From the NCBI RefSeq assembly GCF_024158915.1, contig NZ_JAMZGF010000004.1, forward strand, positions 91,798-155,797: a stretch of 64,000 bases of DNA. The letters are read 5' to 3'. Position 1 is the stretch's first letter; each line of letters starts with the position of its first letter. The position numbers and the translations under genes were made by a program. The notes under the pieces are model-generated. The model worked only from the letters and a program-made list of their open reading frames with translations. It did no database searches and had not been told where the DNA came from. The stretch comes from Chryseobacterium sp. S0630 (GTDB lineage: Bacteria; Bacteroidota; Bacteroidia; Flavobacteriales; Weeksellaceae). This document shows positions 10,181-19,040 of this stretch, piece after piece.

Positions 10181-10212
10181 AAAAAACTCGTTAGAAAAGC
10201 TTCTAACGAGTT
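10181..10212 (-). terminator. terminator of the ruvB-coaE set (leftward)
   Basis: Perfect 12-bp inverted repeat AACTCGTTAGAA / TTCTAACGAGTT. On the minus strand it is followed by a T-run. Confidence 0.88.
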
Positions 10213-10217
10213 CTTAT

Positions 10218-10847
10218 TTATTCAATACTGAAAACTACTTTTTCAGTCTGTTCTTTTAGTTCTTCCAGATTGGTATTATTGTAAATGATACAATCCGCCA
10301 TTTTAATTTTATCCCTTTCAGGCATCTGTTTCTCCATGACAGCTTCTACCTCGCGATAGGTTTTGTTATCCCTGTCCATTACTCTTTTAATTCTGATATT
10401 ATCCTCAGCAGTTACTAAAAGAGATTTATAACATTGTCTGTTAAGTTTCAATTCAAACAATAAAGCTGTTTCTTTAAAAACTAAATATTTGGTTTGTTTC
10501 TTAACCCAGTTTTCAAAATCTATTCTTACAGCGGGGTGGATGATCTCATTCAATTGCTGAAGCAGATCTTTGTTATTAAAAACTTGATCAGCCACAAATT
10601 TTCTGTCATATAACCCATTTTCATCATAAGATTCTTCGCCAAGAAGTTCCTTGATTTTTATTTTCAGGTCTTCACTCTCATTGACAATGGCTTTAGCTCT
10701 GTCATCGGAATAATAAACCGGAAAACCGAATTCCTCTATAAAGCGTGCTACTGTAGTTTTTCCAGAACCTATTCCTCCTGTTAAACCAATGATCTTGGGT
10801 GCTGGTTCCGGCTCTGTCTGCTGTGTTTCTGAATGTAATTCTTCCAT
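10218..10847 (-). CDS. coaE: dephospho-CoA kinase
   Basis: Catalyses the last step of coenzyme A synthesis, ATP-dependent phosphorylation of the 3'-hydroxyl of dephospho-CoA. The P-loop GGIGSGKT is at residues 24-31, followed by the family segments VYYSDDRAK and LNEIIHPAVR. Length is 209 aa, normal apart from a 16-residue polar N-terminal tail before the first strand. It is the last gene of a leftward series and is separated by 9 bp from the MBL-fold gene upstream. A strong terminator follows. Confidence 0.95.
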   Translation of the reverse strand: MEELHSETQQTEPEPAPKIIGLTGGIGSGKTTVARFIEEFGFPVYYSDDRAKAIVNESEDLKIKIKELLGEESYDENGLYDRKFVADQVFNNKDLLQQLNEIIHPAVRIDFENWVKKQTKYLVFKETALLFELKLNRQCYKSLLVTAEDNIRIKRVMDRDNKTYREVEAVMEKQMPERDKIKMADCIIYNNTNLEELKEQTEKVVFSIE

Positions 10848-10856
10848 GATTAAAAA

Positions 10857-11723
10857 TTAATATCCAAAAACATCATTAAAGCTAAACGTCTCATCAAGTC
10901 TCACTCCTTTCTCGGTCATTTTAAGACTTGCAAGTTCATGATGAGCATCGTGTTCAAAGAACAGTAAATATTCATTGTCTACACACTGCTTCAGGAACTT
11001 TGCTTTCTCTTCCATTGTTAAAAGAGGTCGGGTATCATATCCCATCACATATACCGGGTTGATATGTCCTGCTGTAGGAATAAGGTCTGCCGCAAAAACA
11101 ACAGTTTTTTCCTGATACTGGATTACCGGAAGCATTTGTTTTTCTGTATGCCCGTCTACGAAGATAACGTCCATTTTAAGATCAGGAGCGAAACCGTAGT
11201 TTCCGGTAGTAGGAAGTGGCAAATAGTTCAGTTGCCCGCTTTCCTGCATTGGCATAATGTTTTCCTTCAGGAAACTGGCTTTTTCTCTTGCATTAGGCTC
11301 TGTTGCCCATTGCCAGTGATTTTCATTCGTCCAGAAGTTGGCATTTTTGAAGGCTGGTCTGTATCCGGTTCTATCATCATTCCATTCAATAGCTCCACCA
11401 CAGTGATCAAAGTGAAGGTGGGTAAGGAATACATCCGTAATATCCTCCTTTACAAAGCCGTATTTTTTAAGATTTTTATCAAGAGTATCATCTCCCCAAA
11501 GAGAGTAGTGGCCGAAAAATTTATCATCCTGTTTGTTTCCAAGACCGCAGTCTACCAGGATCAGTTTTTTTCCATCTTCAATAAGCAGAGAACGTGTTCC
11601 CAGCTCGATTAGGTTTTTTTCGTCTGCAGGGTTCGTTTTTTCCCACAGACTCTTCGGGACGACTCCGAACATAGCACCGCCGTCCAGTTTAAATTTTCCA
11701 CATTGTATTGGATATAACTTCAT
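10857..11723 (-). CDS. MBL-fold metallo-hydrolase
   Basis: A 288-residue metallo-beta-lactamase fold protein. The zinc motif THLHFDHCGG (HxHxDH) is near residue 100, and later metal ligands are suggested by VDGHT, FAADLIPT and FEHDAH. There is no signal peptide, so it is cytoplasmic. The layout resembles the lactonase/N-acyl homoserine lactonase-like branch, but the substrate cannot be told from sequence. It lies 13 bp downstream of the PaiB-like gene and 9 bp upstream of coaE, consistent with one transcript. Confidence 0.88.
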   Translation of the reverse strand: MKLYPIQCGKFKLDGGAMFGVVPKSLWEKTNPADEKNLIELGTRSLLIEDGKKLILVDCGLGNKQDDKFFGHYSLWGDDTLDKNLKKYGFVKEDITDVFLTHLHFDHCGGAIEWNDDRTGYRPAFKNANFWTNENHWQWATEPNAREKASFLKENIMPMQESGQLNYLPLPTTGNYGFAPDLKMDVIFVDGHTEKQMLPVIQYQEKTVVFAADLIPTAGHINPVYVMGYDTRPLLTMEEKAKFLKQCVDNEYLLFFEHDAHHELASLKMTEKGVRLDETFSFNDVFGY

Positions 11724-11736
11724 ATGTATATTTTGA

Positions 11737-12348
11737 TTATTTTTTTATTGCTTTCATTTTCTCCGCAATTTTTCTTGCGTTATCATCAGCTTGTTCAAGC
11801 TGAGTAATGATGTTGTTAAAATCATTCTCTTTTCTGTTCTGAGAAAGTTTTTGTTTGATAAATATTTCGGTTGGAATAACTTTAATCCCAAAAGCACCCT
11901 TCATTTCTTTTTCTACAAATTCTTTTCCCATGTCTTTCACCATCATTGGGCATTGTTGAAAACTTTCATATTTAGACGTTAATTTATCCAAATGAGCATA
12001 CAGCTCATCATGATTCATTATTTCAACTTTTCCATGAATCTGCACTGCCTCGTAATTCCAGGTAGAAACATTGATATGATCATACCAGCTGCTGGATATA
12101 TAAGTGTGAGCTCCCAGAAAATCACAAAGAACTTCATCTCCGTTTTTTAAAGTTTTGGCCTGCGGGTTAGCTCTTGAAATATGAGTTTCAATATAAATAT
12201 TTTCAGGATCATCTTCATTAAGCATCATCATAGAATGAGTGGCCCGTATCTTATCTACGGAAGAAATCAGTAAAGCAAAAGAATTTTCTTTGATGATCTT
12301 CTTCATCACATCCAAATCTTCACTTCTGTATAACTTAGGTATAAACAT
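11737..12348 (-). CDS. PaiB-family FMN-binding protein
   Basis: A 203-residue protein of the FMN-binding split-barrel PaiB family (annotated in other genomes as FMN-binding negative transcriptional regulator). The typical start MFIPKLYR and the segments ATHSMMML and SSWYDHINVSTWNYEAVQ are present. Despite the family name, a DNA-binding role is not evident. A flavin-dependent or cofactor-binding function is equally possible. It lies between ruvB and the MBL hydrolase in a leftward gene set. Confidence 0.88.
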   Translation of the reverse strand: MFIPKLYRSEDLDVMKKIIKENSFALLISSVDKIRATHSMMMLNEDDPENIYIETHISRANPQAKTLKNGDEVLCDFLGAHTYISSSWYDHINVSTWNYEAVQIHGKVEIMNHDELYAHLDKLTSKYESFQQCPMMVKDMGKEFVEKEMKGAFGIKVIPTEIFIKQKLSQNRKENDFNNIITQLEQADDNARKIAEKMKAIKK

Positions 12349-12404
12349 AAACTAATCAATTCTCATTAACCTTAAACTTTGAACCTTGAACTCAAAACTT
12401 TGAA

Positions 12405-13427
12405 TTAAAATAGCTCTCCCGGGTTTCTAGGCCTTGTAATATTTAAATGCTTGTAAGCCTTGTCAGTAACTTCTCGTCCTCTTGGAGTACGGATAATAAA
12501 CCCTTCCTGAATCAAAAACGGTTCATATACTTCTTCCAGCGTTTCAGGATTCTCTGCAATAGATGTTGCCAGAGCAGAAATACCAACAGGTTTTCCTTTA
12601 AAGTTTTCAATCATGACACGCATGATTTTATTGTCCATTTCATCCAGTCCAAATTCATCTACATTAAGAGAATCCAAGGCATATTTTGTAATCTTGATTT
12701 CAATTTCACCATTTCCTTTGATCTCAGCGAAATCACGTACTCTTCTCAGTAATGCATTAGCAATCCTCGGTGTTCCACGGCTTCGTCTCGCAATTTCGAT
12801 CGCTGCGTCTTCATAAATAACTACTCCTAAAACCCTTGCACTTCTCTGAATAATCATAGACAAAAGTTCAACAGAATAATATTCCAGTCTGCTTTGAATT
12901 CCGAATCGGGCAAGCATTGGTTTTGTAAGCATACCACTTCTTGTCGTAGCACCTACGAGAGTAAAAGGATTCAGCCCTATCTGTACACTTCTTGCATTAG
13001 GACCTGTTTCCAACATGATATCAATCTTATAATCCTCCATTGCAGAATACAGGTATTCCTCTACTACAGGAGAAAGACGGTGAATCTCATCAATGAAAAG
13101 AACATCATTTTCTTCCAGATTGGTCAATAAACCAGCTAAACTTCCAGGTTTATCCAATACAGGACCCGAAGTAACCTTACAATTTACCCCAAGTTCATTA
13201 GCGATAATATTGGCTAAAGTCGTTTTACCAAGCCCCGGTGGACCATGTAATAAAACATGATCTAGTGCTCCGCCACGTCTTTTCGCAGCGGTAACAAAAA
13301 CCTCAAGGTTCTCCAGCGTCTTTCTCTGTCCCGCAAAATCTTTAAAGCTCTGGGGACGGATCTGTTCTTCCTGCATCAGCTCCTCTCGTGAGTAGTTTTC
13401 CTTATCTGGATGTAAAAAATCTGGCAT
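12405..13427 (-). CDS. ruvB: Holliday junction branch migration ATPase RuvB
   Basis: Motor subunit of the RuvAB branch-migration complex. Walker [10 protein letters not shown] is at residues 62-70, Walker B DEIH is near 112-115, and the sensor segment GATTRSGM and arginine-finger region follow. The C-terminal winged helix ends in the usual [12 protein letters not shown]. Length is 340 aa, as expected. It is the first gene of the leftward set, with two -7-like motifs just upstream. ruvA and ruvC are not in the window. Confidence 0.97.
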   Translation of the reverse strand: MPDFLHPDKENYSREELMQEEQIRPQSFKDFAGQRKTLENLEVFVTAAKRRGGALDHVLLHGPPGLGKTTLANIIANELGVNCKVTSGPVLDKPGSLAGLLTNLEENDVLFIDEIHRLSPVVEEYLYSAMEDYKIDIMLETGPNARSVQIGLNPFTLVGATTRSGMLTKPMLARFGIQSRLEYYSVELLSMIIQRSARVLGVVIYEDAAIEIARRSRGTPRIANALLRRVRDFAEIKGNGEIEIKITKYALDSLNVDEFGLDEMDNKIMRVMIENFKGKPVGISALATSIAENPETLEEVYEPFLIQEGFIIRTPRGREVTDKAYKHLNITRPRNPGELF

Positions 13428-13446
13428 TAATTCATTTCATTTACTT

Positions 13447-13463
13447 CAAAGATAGCAAATTTA
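13447..13463 (-). promoter_or_regulatory. candidate ruvB promoter -7 elements
   Basis: On the minus strand TATCTTTG (13447-13454) and TAAATTTG (13456-13463) both match TAnnTTTG. No -33 TTTG at the ideal distance was found. Confidence 0.5.
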
Positions 13464-13570
13464 GACAAAGGTTGAAGGGCAGATTGAGAAAACGTTGAGA
13501 TTGATAGAGAGGTTTATGCCAGGGTTGAAAATGAGAATAGCTAAGATTTAAATAATTGGGATATTTTAAG

Positions 13571-13578
13571 TATTTTTG
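13571..13578 (+). promoter_or_regulatory. candidate hutI promoter -7 element (TATTTTTG)
   Basis: Matches TAnnTTTG and lies about 110 bp before the chosen hutI start. The -33 element is not clear. Confidence 0.4.
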
Positions 13579-13686
13579 AGAGGAGAAATTATTCATAAAA
13601 ATTAATGAAATTTTGAATGTTTAGAAAAAGAATACTGATAAAAAATGAGTCAGCTTGAATCTAAACATCGCATTAACTTTAAACTA

Positions 13687-14910
13687 ATGAAATTAATAGG
13701 ACCATTTAAGCAGGTGGTAACGCTTGCTAACTTACCCTTAAGAGGAAAACTTTCCGATGAGCAGCTGGAAATTATTGTAGACGGAGGAATTGTAGTAGAT
13801 CAGAATACCATCCGGAAAGTTGGAAATTTTGAAACATTAAAAACAGAAAATCCTACCATAGAAATTGAACACATTGAAGGAGAACAGGTTGTTCTTCCTG
13901 CTTTTGTAGATTCACATACCCACATTTGTTTCGGAGGAAACCGTGCAAATGACTTTGCCATGCGAAATGCAGGGAAAACCTATCTGGAGATTGCAGAAAG
14001 TGGCGGTGGAATCTGGAGTTCCGTGCAGCATACAAGAAATGCTTCAGAAGAAGAATTGTTAAAAACTTTAGGAGAAAGAATCAACTTTTTGGTTGATCTG
14101 GGAATTACGACCATTGAAGTGAAAAGTGGATACGGTCTGGATGTGGAAAACGAGTTGAAAATGCTTAGAATTATTAAAAAAGCACAGAGTGAAACTAGAG
14201 CTACTTTAGTTCCAACCTGTCTTTCAGCCCACCTAAAACCAAGAGATTTTGAAGGAAGCAATCCCGAATATCTGGAATATATCATCACCGAAATTTTACC
14301 AAAAGTAAAAGAAGAAGATTTAGCGAATAGAGTAGATATCTTTATCGAAAAGTCTGCTTTTCAACCTGAAGAAAGTAAAGAATTCTTACTTAAAGCAAAA
14401 GAATTAGGCTTTGAAATTACCGTTCACGCAGATCAGTTTACCCCTGGAAGTTCAAGAATTGCCGTAGAAGTAGGAGCGAAGTCTGCAGACCATTTGGAAG
14501 CAACAATAGATGAAGATATTCAGTTCTTGGCAGAATCTGATACGGTGGCAACAGCCCTTCCGGGAGCGAGTTTAGGATTGGGTGAGAAATTTACTCCGGC
14601 AAGAAAATTATTAGATGCGGGCGCTATTGTAGCCATTGCTAGTGACTGGAATCCGGGATCTGCCCCAATGGGAAATTTAATTACCCAGGCATCAATTTTA
14701 GCCACTTTCCAGAAACTAACTACCGCTGAAGTTTTGGCTGGAATGACTTTCCGTGCTGCATATGCCCTTAACCTTGAGGAAAGGGGACAGCTGGAAGTAG
14801 GAAAAAAGGCAGATTTTGTCACTTTTAAAACCAATAATTTCCAGAATGTACTTTACAATCAGGGAAGCTTAAATGCAGAACATGTATACATTGATGGAAG
14901 TCAGATTTAA
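13687..14910 (+). CDS. hutI: imidazolonepropionase
   Basis: Third step of histidine degradation: hydrolysis of 4-imidazolone-5-propanoate to N-formimidoyl-glutamate. It is a metal-dependent amidohydrolase. Visible are the first metal motif FVDSHTHICFGG, the SGGGI substrate loop, VHADQF, and the late SDWNPGSAP aspartate motif. An in-frame ATG lies 42 bp earlier at 13645, but MKLIGPFKQ at 13687 is the better start because it begins at the first fold element and gives the usual length of about 407 aa. hutG follows after an 86-bp gap containing a long inverted repeat. hutH and hutU are not in the window. Confidence 0.95.
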   Translation: MKLIGPFKQVVTLANLPLRGKLSDEQLEIIVDGGIVVDQNTIRKVGNFETLKTENPTIEIEHIEGEQVVLPAFVDSHTHICFGGNRANDFAMRNAGKTYLEIAESGGGIWSSVQHTRNASEEELLKTLGERINFLVDLGITTIEVKSGYGLDVENELKMLRIIKKAQSETRATLVPTCLSAHLKPRDFEGSNPEYLEYIITEILPKVKEEDLANRVDIFIEKSAFQPEESKEFLLKAKELGFEITVHADQFTPGSSRIAVEVGAKSADHLEATIDEDIQFLAESDTVATALPGASLGLGEKFTPARKLLDAGAIVAIASDWNPGSAPMGNLITQASILATFQKLTTAEVLAGMTFRAAYALNLEERGQLEVGKKADFVTFKTNNFQNVLYNQGSLNAEHVYIDGSQI

Positions 14911-14931
14911 AATTATAAATTAACCATACTT

Positions 14932-14973
14932 TGTCATTGAATAAGCTATTTGAGATCTTCTTATTCAATGACA
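14932..14973. repeat. 14-bp perfect inverted repeat between hutI and hutG
   Basis: TGTCATTGAATAAG (14932-14945) and its exact complement (14960-14973) flank a 14-nt spacer. No T-run follows, so it is not a typical terminator. It may be an mRNA stem in the hut transcript or a small REP-like element. Confidence 0.8.
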
Positions 14974-14996
14974 TACAATAGGCAAATGACTGAATA

Positions 14997-15917
14997 ATGA
15001 GTAATATTTGGCAAGGCAGATTGGACGGAGAAGAACTTCTCTATCACAGATTATTTCAAAGAGTAAAAGAAGAACGTAATTACGACAATATTTCTACAGG
15101 AGATTTTGCATTGCATGGTTTTGCTGTAGATGAAGGAGTGAGGAGAAACAAAGGCCGTCAGGGAGCGAAAGATGCTCCGGATGTGATCAGGAAAAATATG
15201 TCTAATTTTCCGGTAATTCTTCCGGACTTTTCAATGCTTGACTTTGGGAATGTTACCTGTGAGGATGGTCATCTTGAAAATACTCAGAATAATCTTGCCA
15301 AAAATGTGTCAAAAGTACTTTTGAAAGGAGGAAAATCCCTTGTTTTGGGTGGAGGTCATGAAGTGACTTATGCTCATTATTTAGGCGTTAAAACAGCCTT
15401 CCCGGAACAAAAGATAGGCATTATTAATATTGATGCTCATTTTGATAACCGACAGCCGGAAAATGGAGTAGGGCCAAGCTCAGGAACCGGATTCTGGCAG
15501 ATTGCTCAGGAAGGTCCTATCAATTCTTTGCATATCGGAATTCAGAGAAACTCCAATACGTTGAAGCTTTTTGATACGGCCCATCAGTATGGGATGAAAT
15601 ATATTCTTGCAGACGAATTATTTTTTGAAAATCTTACGTCTATCTATCAGCGTATTGATGAGTTGCTGGATAGTGTGGATTATGCCTATCTTACCATTTG
15701 TATGGATGTCTTCAATGCATCTGTTGCTCCCGGAGTCTCGGCTGCAGCATATAATGGTATCTTTGCAGATACAGCCTTTATGCATTTTTACAGACATATC
15801 TTAAAAAATAAAAAATTACTGGCGCTGGATGTGGCAGAAGTTAATCCTTCTTTTGATATCCAGGACAGAACAGCAAGACTGGCAGCATGTCTTGTGAATG
15901 AATGGCTAATGATGTAA
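14997..15917 (+). CDS. hutG: formimidoylglutamase (arginase family)
   Basis: Hydrolyses N-formimidoyl-L-glutamate to glutamate and formamide, completing the hut pathway after hutI. It is a member of the ureohydrolase family with binuclear manganese motifs GGGHE (first metal ligand), NIDAHFDNR and the late CMDVF segment in place of the usual DxD. Length 306 aa is normal. Pairing with hutI supports HutG over arginase or agmatinase. Confidence 0.92.
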   Translation: MSNIWQGRLDGEELLYHRLFQRVKEERNYDNISTGDFALHGFAVDEGVRRNKGRQGAKDAPDVIRKNMSNFPVILPDFSMLDFGNVTCEDGHLENTQNNLAKNVSKVLLKGGKSLVLGGGHEVTYAHYLGVKTAFPEQKIGIINIDAHFDNRQPENGVGPSSGTGFWQIAQEGPINSLHIGIQRNSNTLKLFDTAHQYGMKYILADELFFENLTSIYQRIDELLDSVDYAYLTICMDVFNASVAPGVSAAAYNGIFADTAFMHFYRHILKNKKLLALDVAEVNPSFDIQDRTARLAACLVNEWLMM

Positions 15918-15993
15918 GAAAGTTATATTCTTCCGATAGAGAAAATCATTATTTTATTGACCCTTAAGGAATGGAATTTGCTAATTTCACCGT

Positions 15994-16010
15994 GCTTTTA
16001 AAATAAAAGC
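15994..16010 (+). promoter_or_regulatory. small hairpin upstream of the aldehyde dehydrogenase
   Basis: GCTTTTA-AAA-TAAAAGC forms a 7-bp stem in the 136-bp gap. No recognisable promoter consensus was found here. Confidence 0.3.
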
Positions 16011-16053
16011 GCTCATAAATTCATTAGCTGAATTTAAAACAGAAATTTATATT

Positions 16054-17346
16054 ATGGAACAATTAATTGAAAGCAAGCTTATTAAAGCAGATAAAGCGTT
16101 TTCAGTGTGGAGAAAAGTGCCGTTTGAGGAAAGGCAGAAGTTAATTGCAAAAGCAGCGGAAATTTTAAAGAATAATTCGGAGAAATTTGGGAAAATAATT
16201 ACTACAGAAATGAATAAACCCATTTCAGAATCTATTGCTGAAGTGGAAAAGTGTGCTTTAATGATGAATTATTATGCCACTGCTGAAAATATATTAAAAC
16301 CAGAAAAAGTTGATTCAGAATTTGCTTATTCTGAAGTTCATTATGCTCCGAAAGGAGTGATCTTAGGTGTAATGCCGTGGAACTTTCCTTTTTGGCAGGT
16401 GCTGAGATTTGCTACTCCTGCAATTCTAGCAGGAAATACAATCGTTTTGAAACATGCTTCAATTTGTTTCGGAAGTGGAAATGCCATTGAAGAAGTACTT
16501 CTGGAAGCAGGTTTTCCTGAAGGTATTTTTCAGAATCTTGAAGTAGGGCATAAAGCTGTAAAAGAAATCCTTGAACATGATGCTGTAAGAGGTGTAAGTC
16601 TTACAGGGAGCGGAAAAGCTGGAGGTGAAGTAGCTTCAATAGCTGGTTTAAATATCAAAAAATCTTTACTTGAATTAGGCGGAAGTGATGCTTTCATTAT
16701 TTTCGATGATGCAGATCTTGAAGCAGCAGCAAAAGCAGGAGCAAAATCCAGACTTCAAAACTGTGGACAAACCTGTACTGCAGCAAAAAGATTTATCATA
16801 GATGAAAAGATTGAAGATGCGTTTTTACCAATATTCATTGAAGAATATAAGAAATATGAGATCGGAGATCCTTTGGATAAAGAAACCAAACTGGCAGGGA
16901 TGGCAAGACCGGACCTTGCTGATGAATTGGAAGCTCAGTTCAACAGAGCATTGGAAAACGGTGCTGAAATCATCATCCCTCTGGAAAGAGTTTCTGAAAA
17001 TGAATTTAGTCCTGGTTTAATCAGAGTTCAGGAAGGAAATCCAATTTTAAAAGAAGAACTTTTCGGACCTCTTGGTATGGTTATGATTGCAAAAACTGAT
17101 GAAGAAGCTTTACAGATGGCGAATGATATTCCTTTCGGACTTTCCAATTCTGTCTGGACTCAAAATAAAGACCGTCAGCTATTCTTCATTGAAAACCTTG
17201 AATCTGGAACAGTCAATATCAATCGTATGACAAGTTCTGATCCACGTTTTCCATTTGGAGGATCAAAAGCTTCAGGATATGGAACAGAACTATCCTTATT
17301 AGCTTTAAAAGAATTTGTGACCGCTAAGACGATTGTAGGTAACTAA
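16054..17346 (+). CDS. NAD(P)-dependent aldehyde dehydrogenase, succinate-semialdehyde type
   Basis: A 430-residue aldehyde dehydrogenase. The catalytic cysteine is C241 in CGQTCTAAKRF and the general-base glutamate is in LELGGSDAF (about residue 207). The cofactor-site segment MPWNFPFWQ and the C-terminal FPFGGSKASGYG are present. The short form and these motifs resemble the Sad/GabD-like succinate-semialdehyde dehydrogenase branch. The exact aldehyde is not provable from sequence. It lies next to hutG in the same direction but 136 bp away, so it may be a separate unit. It is followed by a short dispersed-type repeat and a terminator shared with pyk. Confidence 0.9.
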   Translation: MEQLIESKLIKADKAFSVWRKVPFEERQKLIAKAAEILKNNSEKFGKIITTEMNKPISESIAEVEKCALMMNYYATAENILKPEKVDSEFAYSEVHYAPKGVILGVMPWNFPFWQVLRFATPAILAGNTIVLKHASICFGSGNAIEEVLLEAGFPEGIFQNLEVGHKAVKEILEHDAVRGVSLTGSGKAGGEVASIAGLNIKKSLLELGGSDAFIIFDDADLEAAAKAGAKSRLQNCGQTCTAAKRFIIDEKIEDAFLPIFIEEYKKYEIGDPLDKETKLAGMARPDLADELEAQFNRALENGAEIIIPLERVSENEFSPGLIRVQEGNPILKEELFGPLGMVMIAKTDEEALQMANDIPFGLSNSVWTQNKDRQLFFIENLESGTVNINRMTSSDPRFPFGGSKASGYGTELSLLALKEFVTAKTIVGN

Positions 17347-17357
17347 ATTAGGTATAA

Positions 17358-17423
17358 TGTCATTCCGGGGAACAGAGGAGTCTCAGAGATTCTTCACTTC
17401 ACTCCGTTTCGTTCAGAATGACA
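17358..17423. repeat. 66-bp REP/MITE-like element with TGTCATTC ends
   Basis: The element begins TGTCATTC and ends GAATGACA (perfect 8-bp terminal inverted repeats). Its interior (AGATTCTTCACTTC ... GTTTCGTTCAGAATG) resembles short dispersed repeats common in intergenic regions of many bacterial genomes. Only one copy lies in this window. Confidence 0.6.
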
Positions 17424-17465
17424 AATTACGTTTATAAGTTAACAGTAAACCTTAACTATAAATAA

Positions 17466-17503
17466 AAACTCCCGAAAATTCATTTCCGGGAGTTTTTTTA
17501 TGC
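17466..17503. terminator. bidirectional terminator between aldehyde dehydrogenase and pyk
   Basis: AAACTCCCG / CGGGAGTTT hairpin with a T-run on the plus strand and an A-run on the left flank, so it can serve both converging genes. Confidence 0.88.
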
Positions 17504-17520
17504 TTTGACAAAAAGTAATT

Positions 17521-17597
17521 TTGCTTATTGCTTATTGCTTATTGCTTATTGCTTATTGCTTATTGCTTATTGCTTATTGCTTATTGCTTATTGCTTA
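17521..17597. repeat. heptanucleotide tandem repeat (TTGCTTA) x 11
   Basis: Eleven perfect copies of TTGCTTA, 77 bp in all. The last three bases of the array are the complement of the pyk stop codon (TAA). The array is perfect, so copy number is likely to vary between strains. Confidence 0.97.
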
Positions 17598-19040
17598 TAC
17601 TGTCGTAAGTCTCAATGTATTTGTTTTTCCGCCTTCATATGATGGAGTAGCATTGATGTTGATTACGAAATCTCCGGTTTCAATGTAACCATAGTTATGC
17701 GTTAACATATTTACCTGAATGATCGTTTCGTCAGTAGACTTCTTCATGTCATAGTAATAGGCATGTACACCCCAAAGAAGGTTCAGCATGGTAATTACTC
17801 TTCTGTTACCACTATATACGATGATGTGAGAGTTTGGTCTGTGTGCTGCAAGCTGGAAAGCTGTATACCCTGAATGAGTAAGCGTTACAATGGCAGAAAC
17901 GTTGGTTGTTTTAGCAATTCTTACTGCTGCAAGACAAACCCTGTTTGTAATGAATCTTTCATCGATACAGTTGTAATCTTTTTCGATAGGCTCATTTTTG
18001 TGCTGATAGAAATGAGTAGTTTCGATATTCTTTACAATTTTAGCCATGTTTTCCACAACCTGTACCGGATATCTCCCTACAGAAGTTTCCCCGGAAAGCA
18101 TTACGGCATCAGCTCCGTCCAATACAGAGTTGGCAACGTCATTTACTTCCGCTCTTGTTGGTGTTAAGCTATTGATCATGGTTTCCATCATCTGAGTAGC
18201 AATAATTACCGGCTTGGAATAGAATCTTGCTTTTTCTACCAGGTTTTTCTGGATTGCAGGAACTTCTTCCATTGGAACTTCTACTCCAAGATCTCCACGT
18301 GCAACCATTAATCCATCACATTCAAGAAGGATTTCCTCAATATTTTTAACGCCTTCTGGCTTTTCAATTTTCGCAATAATAGGAGTCTTGAATTTACCGT
18401 TCGGATGTTTTGCAATTAATTCTTTCAGGTCAATGATGTCCTGTGCATGACGAACAAAAGAAAGAGCAATCCAGTCTACCTCCATATCAAGCATGAAATT
18501 AGCATCCTGAATATCTTTTTCTGTCAATGCAGGAAGAGAAACGTTTGTATTAGGTAGATTAACCCCTTTTTTGGAACTTAACGGACCTCCCTGAATAGTT
18601 TTTGCTTTTACAGTATCTTTTTCATTAGTTTCGATAACCTCCAACATTAGTTTCCCATCATCAATAAGGATTCTTTCCCCTACTTTTACATCTTGTGGAA
18701 ACTGTTGGTAAGTCATGTACACCTTTGTGGAATCTCCCTCCATCTTTTCATTGGTGAAAGTAAGAATATCACCCGGGTTCAGGTAAGATCCCTCCTTTAC
18801 AACTCCCACTCTCAGCTTAGGACCCTGAAGGTCTCCAAGGATTCCTACAGAATAACCGTACTCATTGTTTAGCTCTCTAATTATTTCAATATTTTTTCGA
18901 ACTAAGTCGTAATCTGCATGGGAAAAATTTATTCTGAAAATATCAACACCCGCTTTCATTAAATCTAACATTACCTCCTTCGACGATGAAGCAGGTCCTA
19001 GTGTTGCGATAATTTTTGTCTTCTTTAAATACTTATTCAT
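17595..19040 (-). CDS. pyk: pyruvate kinase
   Basis: Converts phosphoenolpyruvate and ADP to pyruvate and ATP. The N-terminus KTKIIATLGPASS, the active-site region MVARGDLGVE, the ATQMMETM segment and the C-terminal effector domain are all present. The frame extends upstream to 19070, but the start at 19040 (MNKYLKKTKI) is preferred because it gives a normal 481-residue enzyme and an ATGAATAA overlap with the stop of the gene upstream. That overlap suggests translational coupling. The stop codon lies inside a heptamer tandem repeat. Confidence 0.96.
   Translation of the reverse strand: MNKYLKKTKIIATLGPASSSKEVMLDLMKAGVDIFRINFSHADYDLVRKNIEIIRELNNEYGYSVGILGDLQGPKLRVGVVKEGSYLNPGDILTFTNEKMEGDSTKVYMTYQQFPQDVKVGERILIDDGKLMLEVIETNEKDTVKAKTIQGGPLSSKKGVNLPNTNVSLPALTEKDIQDANFMLDMEVDWIALSFVRHAQDIIDLKELIAKHPNGKFKTPIIAKIEKPEGVKNIEEILLECDGLMVARGDLGVEVPMEEVPAIQKNLVEKARFYSKPVIIATQMMETMINSLTPTRAEVNDVANSVLDGADAVMLSGETSVGRYPVQVVENMAKIVKNIETTHFYQHKNEPIEKDYNCIDERFITNRVCLAAVRIAKTTNVSAIVTLTHSGYTAFQLAAHRPNSHIIVYSGNRRVITMLNLLWGVHAYYYDMKKSTDETIIQVNMLTHNYGYIETGDFVININATPSYEGGKTNTLRLTTV

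Noticed and set aside
12447..13130. Plus-strand frames across ruvB
   Set aside because: Antisense shadows of ruvB, with no domain content.
17521..17597. Possible CRISPR array
   Set aside because: The unit is 7 bp with no spacers; it is a simple tandem repeat.
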